This document shows, one piece after another, positions 35,935 through 44,989 of a stretch of DNA of 64,000 nt; the stretch's first letter is position 1, and every line of letters starts with the position of its first letter. Location of the stretch: NCBI GenBank assembly GCA_943370295.1, contig CALRQL020000001.1, positions 62,001 to 126,000 of the forward strand, written 5' to 3'. The notes below the pieces were generated by a model. The model was not told the DNA's origin. It searched no databases and saw only the letters and a program-made list of their open reading frames with translations. The translations under genes and the position numbers were made by a program. Origin of the DNA: SB11 sp943370295 (GTDB lineage: Bacteria > Bacteroidota > Bacteroidia > UBA8524).

Positions 35935-37556
35935 GCATCAACAATACTATAATACTGTGTGCCGGTAAGATTGACTATACAAGGTTGCCGATAGGCAGTC
36001 ATCAGTCAAACGCTACAATCCCCATTAACGGAAAGCCCGTTATCAGTTGGATTTTAGACGACCTTATCCGCAAAGAAATTGATAAAGTAACCGTGGTTAT
36101 CCGTGCAGAAAATAAAAAACTGCGCGAGGTATTAGAAAACCATTACCATAAGCGAATGCAGGTTACCATTGCTGAGGTAGAAAACCCACAATCTATTATT
36201 GATTCATTAATAGCGGGTTTACAGTTTGCCGATATTGCTAAAGGCACCCGTTTGATATTGGGTGATACCTTGATTTACGACGGCTACAATCGATACGAAA
36301 ACTTTGTTTATACATCACAAGTGGCTGATAGTGAAAACTGGTGTATAGCCGAAACAAGTATTGACGATACGATTGTTGCATTGACAGATAAGAAAACACT
36401 CAAAGGAGATTCGTTTACAGCATTGTGCGGGTATTACAGTTTTACGGATACCGCTGAGCTAAAAAATTGCGTTGAACAGGCAAAAAAACTGGGTTCACGG
36501 GAATTGAGCAGCGTACTGTTAAATTACAATACAACCTACCCCCTTAAAGCTGTTTCAGCAAAAGATTGGTTCGACTTTGGGCACATGGAAACCTTCATCG
36601 CCTCAAAAAAATCGTTGTTACGTCCCCGTCATTTCAATCAATTGGTAATACATCCTTTGTACAATACTATTACCAAGGTGAGTGAAAACAATGATAAACT
36701 GGCTGATGAATTAAACTGGTATTTACTTTTACCTGAAGAATTACAAATACTTACTCCCCGTATACTAAAAAAGGAAACGGGCGACGGTAAGATCTCCATC
36801 ACTCAAGAGTTTTACGGATATCCTTCATTGTCAGAGCTGTATGTGTATGGAGACTTGAGTCTTTCAGTTTGGAAATCAATAGTCAACTACCTGTTCGATA
36901 TTCATAAACTGTTTCTTACGCATGCACAACCTGCCATTGCAGATGATTGTCGTGATATATATCTTAACAAAACGCTTAAACGAATAGATAGCTTACAACA
37001 ACAAAACAGCTATTGGAAGCAGGTATGGAACTACGACAAGATTATAGCCAATGGTAAAACCCTTCATAATCACAATTACCTGTTAGAGAAGTTTAAGAAC
37101 AAGATAGAAGCACTGTGTAACATTGAGAACTTTACCATCGTTCACGGTGACTATTGTTTGTCAAACATCTTATACGACGTAAATAACCAGATAGTGCGCC
37201 TGATTGACCCACGTGGAAGCTTCGGTGCAAAAGGAGTTTACGGCGACCCTCGCTACGATGTGGCCAAACTGCGTCATAGCATCTCAGGGTGTTATGATTA
37301 CATAGTAGGGGACTTGTTTTATGTGGAGAATGAAGGCAACTCGTTTACATTCTCAATTTTCAACAACCCAAATACGGAGGAGTTGGCCATTCACCTTGAT
37401 AAGCAAATAGCTGAAAGTGGCTATGCAATAGAAGATATTAAGTTAATTGAGGGGTTGTTATTCCTTTCAATGCTGCCCTACCACGCTGATTATTTTGAAC
37501 GTCAGAAAATGATGTACTTGCAAGGGCTTTTCATATTGAACGAATTATGCGATTAA
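35931..37556 (+). CDS. Nucleotidyltransferase-kinase fusion protein
   Basis: 541 residues, TTG start. Residues 1 to about 235 are a sugar-nucleotidyltransferase-like domain (IILCAGKIDYTRLPIGSHQSN, INGKPVISWILDDLI); the usual GxGxR loop is altered to AGKIDYTR, so catalysis is uncertain. From about 290 a choline/aminoglycoside-type phosphotransferase follows: HGDYCLSN (405-412) is the Brenner motif and LIDPRG near 424 the metal site. With the phosphatase and second nucleotidyltransferase genes that follow it probably makes an activated, phosphorylated building block. The product is not evident. Confidence 0.72.
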   Translation: MSINNTIILCAGKIDYTRLPIGSHQSNATIPINGKPVISWILDDLIRKEIDKVTVVIRAENKKLREVLENHYHKRMQVTIAEVENPQSIIDSLIAGLQFADIAKGTRLILGDTLIYDGYNRYENFVYTSQVADSENWCIAETSIDDTIVALTDKKTLKGDSFTALCGYYSFTDTAELKNCVEQAKKLGSRELSSVLLNYNTTYPLKAVSAKDWFDFGHMETFIASKKSLLRPRHFNQLVIHPLYNTITKVSENNDKLADELNWYLLLPEELQILTPRILKKETGDGKISITQEFYGYPSLSELYVYGDLSLSVWKSIVNYLFDIHKLFLTHAQPAIADDCRDIYLNKTLKRIDSLQQQNSYWKQVWNYDKIIANGKTLHNHNYLLEKFKNKIEALCNIENFTIVHGDYCLSNILYDVNNQIVRLIDPRGSFGAKGVYGDPRYDVAKLRHSISGCYDYIVGDLFYVENEGNSFTFSIFNNPNTEELAIHLDKQIAESGYAIEDIKLIEGLLFLSMLPYHADYFERQKMMYLQGLFILNELCD

Positions 37557-37909
37557 TTATAGATTTAGACGGTACCATCTGTTACTTGAAAGAAAAAGGC
37601 GAAACCTACGCTGATGTGAAGCCTAAAGAAGGTGCGGCTGAGTTCATCAGCAACCTGCGTAAGCAAGGTCATTATGTGATTATACAAACCGCACGCAATA
37701 TGGCAACTTGCGAGGCTAATTTGGGTAAAGTGATGAAAAACGTGGGAAAGATTACCCTTGAGTGGCTGGATACACATGGTATTGAATACGATGAGATATA
37801 CTTTGGCAAGCCCAACGGAGACTTGTATATAGACGACAGAGCCTTTCGCTTTGAAAGCTGGGGCGATATGAGTGAAGAACTTTTAAAAGGGTTAGCACGC
37901 AGCAAATGA
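37547..37909 (+). CDS. HAD-family phosphatase of a capsule module
   Basis: 120 residues. The nucleophile motif IIDLDGTI contains Asp6 and Asp8, and the C-terminal FGKPNGDLYIDDRAF has the Lys and Asp pair of the family. Small HAD phosphatases of this kind are frequent beside sugar nucleotidyltransferases in capsule loci. It overlaps the fusion gene by 10 bp and the following gene by 4 bp, so the three products should be made together. Confidence 0.8.
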   Translation: MRLIIDLDGTICYLKEKGETYADVKPKEGAAEFISNLRKQGHYVIIQTARNMATCEANLGKVMKNVGKITLEWLDTHGIEYDEIYFGKPNGDLYIDDRAFRFESWGDMSEELLKGLARSK

Positions 37910-38628
37910 TTATTGTGATACCTATGGCAGGCAGGGGAAGCCGTTTTGCCAATGTAGGCTATAGCACACCTAAGCCATTGATTGATGTTTGCGGCAAACC
38001 TATGTTGTGTCATGCTTTCAAATCGGTTGAAGGAATACCGTATACAAAACTGGTGTTTATTGCTTTAAAAGAGCATCAGCAGCAATACGATGTTCGTAAG
38101 GTAATAACTGATAATATCACCACTGATTTTGAATTGGTTTTGTTGGATGATGTTACCGAAGGCCAGCTCTGTACGGTAATGGAAGCCAAACAGTTTTTTA
38201 CCCCCGGTGAAGATTTGTTGATTGCAGCATCGGATACGTATGTTAAAAGCGATATTGGTTACCACATTGCCAATAAACCTGCTGACTGTGCCGGAATAAT
38301 TTCGGTAGCGGATTTGCCGGGTGACCGCTGGAGCTTTGCAAAAACTGATGAAACAGGCCGTGTAGTTGAAGTGGCAGAAAAAGTGAAAATATCTGACCAT
38401 GCCAGCACTGGTTTGTACTATTTTAGCGACGTGGAATTTTTTGCCCGCCAAGCTACCCAACTTATTGAAAATAAAGAAACTACTAAAGGCGAGTATTATG
38501 TAATGCCTTTGTACGCAAAATATATTGCCCAAGGGTTGCACTTAACCATTAGTGAAGCTAATGAAATGTGGGACATGGGTACTCCCGAAGCAAAGCAAGC
38601 ATTTGAGAACTACCTGAACGGCCAATAA
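37906..38628 (+). CDS. Sugar- or polyol-phosphate nucleotidyltransferase
   Basis: 240 residues. The signature PMAGRGSRF (6-14) and PKPLIDVCGKPML (22-34) are those of active NTP_transferase enzymes, unlike the altered loop of the fusion protein at 35931. ISVADLPGDRWSFAKTDETGRVVEVAEK and EMWDMGTPEAKQAF close the fold. The base used (CTP, UTP or TTP) cannot be told from sequence. Third member of the activation module. Confidence 0.82.
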   Translation: MIIVIPMAGRGSRFANVGYSTPKPLIDVCGKPMLCHAFKSVEGIPYTKLVFIALKEHQQQYDVRKVITDNITTDFELVLLDDVTEGQLCTVMEAKQFFTPGEDLLIAASDTYVKSDIGYHIANKPADCAGIISVADLPGDRWSFAKTDETGRVVEVAEKVKISDHASTGLYYFSDVEFFARQATQLIENKETTKGEYYVMPLYAKYIAQGLHLTISEANEMWDMGTPEAKQAFENYLNGQ

Positions 38629-39665
38629 TGAAATTTTCTGTTTGCATACCCAACTTTAACTACGCGTCTTATTTGGGCAGGACAATTGACAGTGTGCTTG
38701 TACAAAGCTATGCTGATTTTGAAATTCCTATTGCTGATAACAACAGCACTGATGCTTCTTGGGAAGTAATACAAGGGTATGTAGCGCAAGATAAGCGTGT
38801 AATTGCAACAAAAAATCCAACTAATGTAGGGTTTGCTGGCAATTTAGATGCGGTATCGAGGATGGTGACCGCTGAGTACACCATTATGTTGTCGTCAGAC
38901 GATTTGATGGGTGAGGGTGCACTAGAAACCTACCGAGAACTAATTACGTTAATAGGTAATCAATCGTTTATTATCTCATCAACATGGCATGTAATAGATC
39001 CTGATGACAACAAAACAGGCATATCAGGTCCGCCACAAAAAATGTGGTTGAAAAGCGATATTGATTCAGAGCTTTGCAAGCAGTTAGGTTGTGATGTTTA
39101 TAAAGTTAAGGCCGGTGAATTATTGAAGCGCGGTCTATTGAACGCCAAAGGTGCTTTTAACTTTGCCGCAACCTGCTATCGAACTGAAGATTATATAAAA
39201 ATAGGTGGGTATGGCGGAACACGAATGATGAATCCTGATAAATGGTTTCATTTTCGCTTACTGGCAGGACCTGTTGAGTATGCGTACTTCATTGATAAAT
39301 CTCTATTCAGCTATAGAGTTCATCCCAACAATCAAAATGCACTACAAAAAAAGTCGGGGGCATTAAAATTTTTTGTTGACGAATACCGCACTACTTTTGA
39401 GGCAGATAAAACCATGCTTGATAAAGCCGGTATAACTCAAAATGACTTGATTGGCAGTTATGTGTTAAACATCATACACAAATACACCTTTCGTCGCCTC
39501 AAAGAGGGTAGCCCAATGGGTGCATTTCGTCTTTTATGCATGGGGTTTGCCACATATCCTGCAGTTATGTTTAGAAAGAAGTTAACATATCTGTTGTTTT
39601 TATTGGTTTTAAGCGGACCAATAGGCATACTTTTAGTTAAAAAAACAAAAAATAATTACAACTAA
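38628..39665 (+). CDS. Glycosyltransferase family 2
   Basis: 345 residues, GT-A fold. It opens SVCIPNFNYASYLGRTIDSVL, with ADNNSTDASWEVIQ and MLSSDDLMGEG, where the Asp pair is the metal-binding DxD equivalent. The last 25 residues are hydrophobic (YLLFLLVLSGPIGILLV) and may anchor it in the membrane. Adds a sugar to the lipid-linked intermediate; sugar unknown. ATG start overlaps the previous stop by one base. Confidence 0.87.
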   Translation: MKFSVCIPNFNYASYLGRTIDSVLVQSYADFEIPIADNNSTDASWEVIQGYVAQDKRVIATKNPTNVGFAGNLDAVSRMVTAEYTIMLSSDDLMGEGALETYRELITLIGNQSFIISSTWHVIDPDDNKTGISGPPQKMWLKSDIDSELCKQLGCDVYKVKAGELLKRGLLNAKGAFNFAATCYRTEDYIKIGGYGGTRMMNPDKWFHFRLLAGPVEYAYFIDKSLFSYRVHPNNQNALQKKSGALKFFVDEYRTTFEADKTMLDKAGITQNDLIGSYVLNIIHKYTFRRLKEGSPMGAFRLLCMGFATYPAVMFRKKLTYLLFLLVLSGPIGILLVKKTKNNYN

Positions 39666-39697
39666 ATCTAAAGCAAAGGTAGGGAAGCAAATATTTT

Positions 39698-40894
39698 ATG
39701 AAAAGGTTAAACAAATTATTATACAACTATGTGTTTTTTAACGCATTCCCGGTTATTATGATTGTTCAGAACCTTTCATTTTTCATTTTTCCTTTCCTTG
39801 CTACAACACTTATAAGAAAAAAGAACCTTTTATTCAGAAACATAAACAGGATTGAATTTGTTGTAATACTTTTTGCTGTAGGGGCAATTTTGTCGGTGTT
39901 GTTTTCATTGAGTCAACCCCTTGAAGGTTCTTTTTCAAGGTCATTAGCAGTATTACCCAATTATTTGTACTGGTCATTTCTAATTCTTTTATTCTCATTT
40001 TATGCAAAAGAGTTAGACTATTTATTAATCTACAAAGCTGTGTATAGGGGGACAACTTTTACCGTTGTATACTTTTACACATTAAGTAGTTCTCTTGGTG
40101 AAAGCTCAATATTCTTTAAGGGATTACAACAAAATATATTTTCATTTATATTGATATGCTTTGCCCCTATGGTTGTTTTTTATGTAAAAGACAAGTACGG
40201 GCAAAGATGGGCTATAGTGGCAGCAATACTAATAATTTTAGCGGGTACCTTATCTGGAAGCCGGTCGGGCTCCATTCTTACGCTGTTCACCTGTTTTCTT
40301 ACTTTATATTCAAGTAAACTAAATATACCTCAATTAGTAATAATCGCCATTATATTTATAGCGGGTTCTGTAGTAATACAATTAGAAGCTGTAAAGTCAG
40401 CAATCTTTTCACTTAATGAAAGGACTTACTACATCATTTATGAAACTGAAGAAACGCTTACAACAGACCAATCTTATCTTATACGTCTTGCCCAAGTTGA
40501 AAAAGGCTTAGGCTTGTTTCAAGAGAATCCCTTTTTTGGAATAGGACTAAATAACTTCACATATAGGCCATATTCATTTAAAGGTGATTTTGAAGGTTTT
40601 GATAGATTAAAAGGTATTGGTGATTATTTAGATCAAACTAGTTCACACAATTCATATATAGGTGTATTAGCAGAGGGAGGGGTATTTCTTTTTATACCTT
40701 TCGTGCTGATAATAATTCTGCTATTAACCTACTTTATTCGTAATTTTAGAAGTATGCCCGATTATCAAAAGCCATTCTTTTGGGGTGTAATAGGCATGTG
40801 TATTCACTTGTATTTCATTTTTGCTATTGTAAACGTATTTGCTTGGATGCTATTAGCGTTAGCAGCATCAACAATAAAATATAACAAAAAATAA
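39698..40894 (+). CDS. Wzy-like O-antigen/capsule polymerase
   Basis: 398 residues with about 10-11 hydrophobic segments and a large periplasmic loop near 225-300. The Wzy_C region is visible as GTLSGSRSGSILTLFTC and LGLFQENPFFGIGLNNF, followed by SSHNSYIGVLAEGG, the conserved His-containing motif of O-antigen ligases and polymerases. It links repeat units in the periplasm. The gene and its next neighbour are clearly more AT-rich than the rest, as is common for serotype-determining polymerases. Confidence 0.88.
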   Translation: MKRLNKLLYNYVFFNAFPVIMIVQNLSFFIFPFLATTLIRKKNLLFRNINRIEFVVILFAVGAILSVLFSLSQPLEGSFSRSLAVLPNYLYWSFLILLFSFYAKELDYLLIYKAVYRGTTFTVVYFYTLSSSLGESSIFFKGLQQNIFSFILICFAPMVVFYVKDKYGQRWAIVAAILIILAGTLSGSRSGSILTLFTCFLTLYSSKLNIPQLVIIAIIFIAGSVVIQLEAVKSAIFSLNERTYYIIYETEETLTTDQSYLIRLAQVEKGLGLFQENPFFGIGLNNFTYRPYSFKGDFEGFDRLKGIGDYLDQTSSHNSYIGVLAEGGVFLFIPFVLIIILLLTYFIRNFRSMPDYQKPFFWGVIGMCIHLYFIFAIVNVFAWMLLALAASTIKYNKK

Positions 40895-42072
40895 TGGTTT
40901 TAGGCTTTCATTATCATATTCCGGCATATCAAAAAGATGGTAAAATTTATACCATGTCTTTGCAAGGGCTATTTATTGATAGCTTAGCTCAATATTGCAA
41001 AGAAGTGGTTCTGTTTTTATATACACCTACTTCAAACGAAGTTGCATTGCTTGATTACGAAATAAAATCAAGTAATGTTGAGTTGGTTGAACTAATTCCG
41101 CACTTATCGGTGCCAAAGAGGATATTACAAGCAAGAAAAGTAACCAAAATTTTTAAAGCCAATATTCATAAAATTGATATATTGCTACTTAGAGCTCCTA
41201 CACCATTGCTGCCTTTCATAGTAAAAGCAATACGGAAAAAGGTGAAATATTCATACCTTATCGTAGGGTACATGCTTGATTATTTAGATCAGTTTAGTAA
41301 ACCAACTTTAAAAAACATAGGAATAAAACTTTTCTTCAGATGGATGGAAGGAAATCAAGCAAAGCTGGCTAAAGATGCATTGGTCTTCCCAAATAGTACG
41401 GTTATGTACAACATGTACAATCCAATTTCAAAAAAAATATATCCTATAAAAACCACAACCTTATCCAAAGAAGATTTTTATTATAGAGAAGATACCTGTT
41501 TGGGTGATGTTTATGATTTACTTTATGCAGGTAGGATTGATGAATCTAAAGGCGTTCTAGAAATTACAAAAGCTGTGGCAAAACTTAATGCTGAAGGTGT
41601 AAATTGTAGGTTCAATCTTGTAGGATGGTCTGAGGGGGCTGATAATACTGAAGAAAAAATAAAAACACTTGCCGCTGAATTAGCTATTGCAGAAAAAGTA
41701 ATTCTACATGGCAAAAAAAGTGTTGGGCCAGAATTGTTTTCGTTTTATAGAAATGCAGACATTTTTGTTATAGCTTCAACAGCTGAGGGTTTTCCAAGGA
41801 CTATTTGGGAAGCATTGGCAAGCTCAACGCCGGTTATTGCGTCTCCAGTAGGGTCAATACCATTTTATCTCAAAGATGGGCATGATGCGCTATTTGTAAA
41901 GACACGGGATGCGGACGATATATACGAAAAAATCAAGAGTATAGTAACGGATGGTAATTTAAGGAGAAGCCTTATCAAAAACGGCCACGAAACTGTGAAA
42001 GAAGTTACGCTTGAGATACAATCGGAGATAATGTGTAGGGAAATGGAAATATATATATCGGCAGAAAACTAG
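40894..42072 (+). CDS. Glycosyltransferase family 4
   Basis: 392 residues, GT-B. The donor lobe reads DLLYAGRIDESKGVLEI (about 207-223), VILHGKKSVGPELFSFYRNADIFVIAS and EGFPRTIWEALASSTPVIAS, where the spaced Glu residues are the EX7E-type motif. The N-terminal part begins MVLGFHYHIPAYQKDG. It starts one base inside the wzy stop and shares its low GC, so the two genes probably travel together. Confidence 0.86.
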   Translation: MVLGFHYHIPAYQKDGKIYTMSLQGLFIDSLAQYCKEVVLFLYTPTSNEVALLDYEIKSSNVELVELIPHLSVPKRILQARKVTKIFKANIHKIDILLLRAPTPLLPFIVKAIRKKVKYSYLIVGYMLDYLDQFSKPTLKNIGIKLFFRWMEGNQAKLAKDALVFPNSTVMYNMYNPISKKIYPIKTTTLSKEDFYYREDTCLGDVYDLLYAGRIDESKGVLEITKAVAKLNAEGVNCRFNLVGWSEGADNTEEKIKTLAAELAIAEKVILHGKKSVGPELFSFYRNADIFVIASTAEGFPRTIWEALASSTPVIASPVGSIPFYLKDGHDALFVKTRDADDIYEKIKSIVTDGNLRRSLIKNGHETVKEVTLEIQSEIMCREMEIYISAEN

Positions 42073-42140
42073 ATAATTACTTTGAAGCTGCAAGCAACAT
42101 AAAACTCTAAGATTATAAACAAGAAAACCAACCATTACTG

Positions 42141-43955
42141 ATGAATATAATAGGTATTAACTTTGGCCATGATGCCGCGGTAACACTAATTTGCAACGGA
42201 AAAATACTTCGCTCAATAGAAGAAGAAAAAGTTAGCCGTATAAAACAAGACAACGGCTGGCCTGCAAAAGCCCTAAATGATTTGTTAGCGATAGAGGGAT
42301 TGACGCCTACCGATATTGACATGGTAGCTTTTGGCAGCAATTTTTATAACGAGATAGGAGCCAATGAAATACGGTATCGTTTTAGCAAAGATGTTTCTTA
42401 TAAGAAGCGCGAACACATGGACAGGGTGCTAGCCTATTATTTAGGAATTGGTAAAAATCGTTTTGGAGAAAAAAATAAAGCAGTTTTTGATGATGAAGTA
42501 AAAAAGAAGGGCTATTCAAAAGCTAAGGTAGCTTTCTTCAATCATCATCTTTGTCACGCTGCCGGGGCTTATTATTGTTCTCCTTTTACCCCTGATGTAG
42601 TTATTACCTGCGATGGACAAGGTGATGGTGAAAGTTTTAATTATTATAAATTCGATTCAAAGAGTGGGCTGGTTCCTTTGCAGATAAACGGACACGAGGT
42701 TTCGGTGGGGGCTTTCTATAGTGCTATTACAAAATTACTTGGCTTTCGCCCTACCCGCCACGAAGGAAAAATAACAGGCCTTGCTGCATATGGAAAACCT
42801 ACCCGATTAGTAGACGAGTTTCTGAAACTGTTTTGGTACAACGAAAAAGGAAATCTTGAACGTTTCCCAGGTAACGAGCTAGATAAATATTGGAAACAAT
42901 ATGACCTTGAATCAAAACTTGATAAAAAACGTAAGATCAACCTTAAAACTTCTGAATCAGCTGTTGGAGTTGACTATGCAAAACGTTTTGAAGTTTTGAT
43001 AGAGCGTATAAAAGAATTAGCTAAAGGATTTGGCAAAGAAGACATAGCCTATGCATGCCAAAAAGTTGCTGAACAAATAGTAGTTGAAGAAACTAAAAGA
43101 GTATTATCTAAGTATTTTGCTGGTAAAAAGGTAAAAGTGGGTTTAGCAGGAGGTGTGTTTGCTAATGTTCGTATCAATCAAATGATATATGAGTTGGATG
43201 AAGTAGAGAACGTGTTTATACAGCCCGCTATGGGCGATTCAGGTTTAGCAATAGGCGCTGCAATCATGGCAGATATTACGTTGAATAAACGTGATATAAA
43301 TACCGCACAATACAAATTTACCGATACCTATATAGGCCCTGAATATGATAAACATGTAGATAGTTTTGTGAAAACTATACAAAACGAAGCAACAGCTATT
43401 ATAATGGAGAACCCTGCTAAAGAGATTGCCCAAATGATGAAGGATAACTTAGTAGTCGGTTTTTGGCATGGCAGCATGGAGTGGGGTCCTCGCGCATTAG
43501 GCCGTCGTTCAATGATATTAAACACCTTTGACAAAACAGTAAACGACTCGGTGAATAAACGACTAAGCCGCACAGAGTTTATGCCTTTTGCCCCGTCAAT
43601 CATAGATTATATGATGACAACCTACATTCCTAAGTACGACAGCACTTGCCCCGCTGGTGATTACATGACGATTACTTACGATGTTGCTCCAGAACATCAC
43701 GAACAACTGCAGGCAGTTGTGCACGTTGACGGGACAGCACGACCACAAGTAGTTAAAAAAGAAACCAATCCATTTTATTACGAAATAATCGAGGAGTTTT
43801 ATAAGCTAACTGGTTGTGGAGCTATTGTAAACACCAGCTTCAACGCCCACGAGGAGCCCATTGTAAGCACTCCAGAAGCAGCATACAAAGCGCTGAAAGA
43901 AGACAGGATTGATGTGTTGGTGTTGAACAATTACAAAATCGAAATAAAGAAATAA
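42141..43955 (+). CDS. NodU/CmcH-type O-carbamoyltransferase
   Basis: 604 residues. The N-terminal ASKHA-like domain has INFGHDAAVTLICNGKI, EEEKVSRIKQDNGWP, and the metal site FFNHHLCHAAGAY with clustered His residues, then VVITCDGQGDGES. The C-terminal domain carries GFWHGSMEWGPRALGRRSMI and ends with FNAHEEPIVSTPEAA. The family moves a carbamoyl group from carbamoyl phosphate via a carbamoyl-AMP intermediate to a sugar hydroxyl. It probably decorates a sugar of the repeat unit. Confidence 0.92.
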   Translation: MNIIGINFGHDAAVTLICNGKILRSIEEEKVSRIKQDNGWPAKALNDLLAIEGLTPTDIDMVAFGSNFYNEIGANEIRYRFSKDVSYKKREHMDRVLAYYLGIGKNRFGEKNKAVFDDEVKKKGYSKAKVAFFNHHLCHAAGAYYCSPFTPDVVITCDGQGDGESFNYYKFDSKSGLVPLQINGHEVSVGAFYSAITKLLGFRPTRHEGKITGLAAYGKPTRLVDEFLKLFWYNEKGNLERFPGNELDKYWKQYDLESKLDKKRKINLKTSESAVGVDYAKRFEVLIERIKELAKGFGKEDIAYACQKVAEQIVVEETKRVLSKYFAGKKVKVGLAGGVFANVRINQMIYELDEVENVFIQPAMGDSGLAIGAAIMADITLNKRDINTAQYKFTDTYIGPEYDKHVDSFVKTIQNEATAIIMENPAKEIAQMMKDNLVVGFWHGSMEWGPRALGRRSMILNTFDKTVNDSVNKRLSRTEFMPFAPSIIDYMMTTYIPKYDSTCPAGDYMTITYDVAPEHHEQLQAVVHVDGTARPQVVKKETNPFYYEIIEEFYKLTGCGAIVNTSFNAHEEPIVSTPEAAYKALKEDRIDVLVLNNYKIEIKK

Positions 43956-43978
43956 TCACGGTTTAACAACTCCCTGTT

Positions 43979-44986
43979 CTGAAAAAGATACTATTTGTAG
44001 GTAATTTACTTTCGAAACACAAAGGCAATGTAGGCCCCACTGAGAAGTTGGCGGCACAGCTTGCCGGTGATTTTGAAACCCGGGCAGTATCAACCCTTAA
44101 AAGCCAGCCCCTGCGGTTGGCCGATATTACCTTAAAAACGCTAACCGCAGGGTACGATTTTATAGCAGTGGATGTGTATAGCACCAAAGCATTTGTTTTT
44201 GCTGAAGTAGCTTCTTTAATAGCAGCATTTAGAAAAAAGAAAATAGTTTTGGTGTTGCATGGCGGGGCTTTGCCAGGTTTATATAAAAAACAACCTGAAA
44301 GGATTAAAAAAGTATTTGCTAGAGCGTGGAAAATTGTTTCACCGTCAAACTATCTGAAAGATTTTTTTAGTAATGAAGGGTTTACAATCGAAATCATCCC
44401 TAATTCTGTAAACACAGAAATATTCAAATACAACAGGAATGACGTGAAACCCTACTCTTTACTGTGGGTAAGGGCATTTAAAGATATCTATAACCCCGAA
44501 ATACCAATAAAAGTTATCGCTACTTTAAAAGATAAATTCCCTGATATAACCCTCACTATGGTGGGGTCTGACGATGGTATGCTGGAACAATGCAAAACCC
44601 TTGCCGACAAGTTGGGGGTGGAAGATAAGGTTGAATTTATAGGTAGGATTAATAATGCTCAATTGCCTGTATATTATCAAACCCACGACGTATACCTTAA
44701 TACTACTACCTATGAAAGCTTTGGGGTGGCAGTTGTAGAAGCCGCAATGTGTGGTATACCCATTATTTCATCAAACGTGGGTGAAATACCTTTTATGTGG
44801 CAAAACGGTAAAAACATAACAATTGTAGAGAGTATTACTGCTGAAAACTTTGCAGCAGGGGTTGAAAAGCTGTTTCAGAACCCCGAGTTAACAAAACTTC
44901 AAGCTGAAAATGCCTTAGAAAATATCCGCAAATTCAATTGGGAGGAAATAAAAATACAGTGGTTAAAATTATTTAAGGCGGCATAA
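43979..44986 (+). CDS. Glycosyltransferase family 4, probably with a CTG start
   Basis: 335 residues if read from the CTG at 43979. From the first ordinary start codon (TTG, 44048) the protein would lack its first beta strand, yet the in-frame sequence upstream, LKKILFVGNLLSKHKGNVGP, is exactly what such enzymes begin with; an in-frame stop lies just before at 43964. The donor lobe has SLLWVRAFKDIYNPEIPIK, VEFIGRINNAQLPVYYQTHDVYLN and TYESFGVAVVEAAMCGIPIISS. It sits 23 bp after the carbamoyltransferase. Which sugar it adds is unknown. Confidence 0.8.
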   Translation: MKKILFVGNLLSKHKGNVGPTEKLAAQLAGDFETRAVSTLKSQPLRLADITLKTLTAGYDFIAVDVYSTKAFVFAEVASLIAAFRKKKIVLVLHGGALPGLYKKQPERIKKVFARAWKIVSPSNYLKDFFSNEGFTIEIIPNSVNTEIFKYNRNDVKPYSLLWVRAFKDIYNPEIPIKVIATLKDKFPDITLTMVGSDDGMLEQCKTLADKLGVEDKVEFIGRINNAQLPVYYQTHDVYLNTTTYESFGVAVVEAAMCGIPIISSNVGEIPFMWQNGKNITIVESITAENFAAGVEKLFQNPELTKLQAENALENIRKFNWEEIKIQWLKLFKAA

Positions 44987-44989
44987 CCC

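Noticed and set aside
44048..44986. A frameshift or truncated 5' end of the glycosyltransferase at 43979
   Set aside because: The upstream sequence is in the same frame and encodes the expected first strand; a rare start codon explains it without a mutation.
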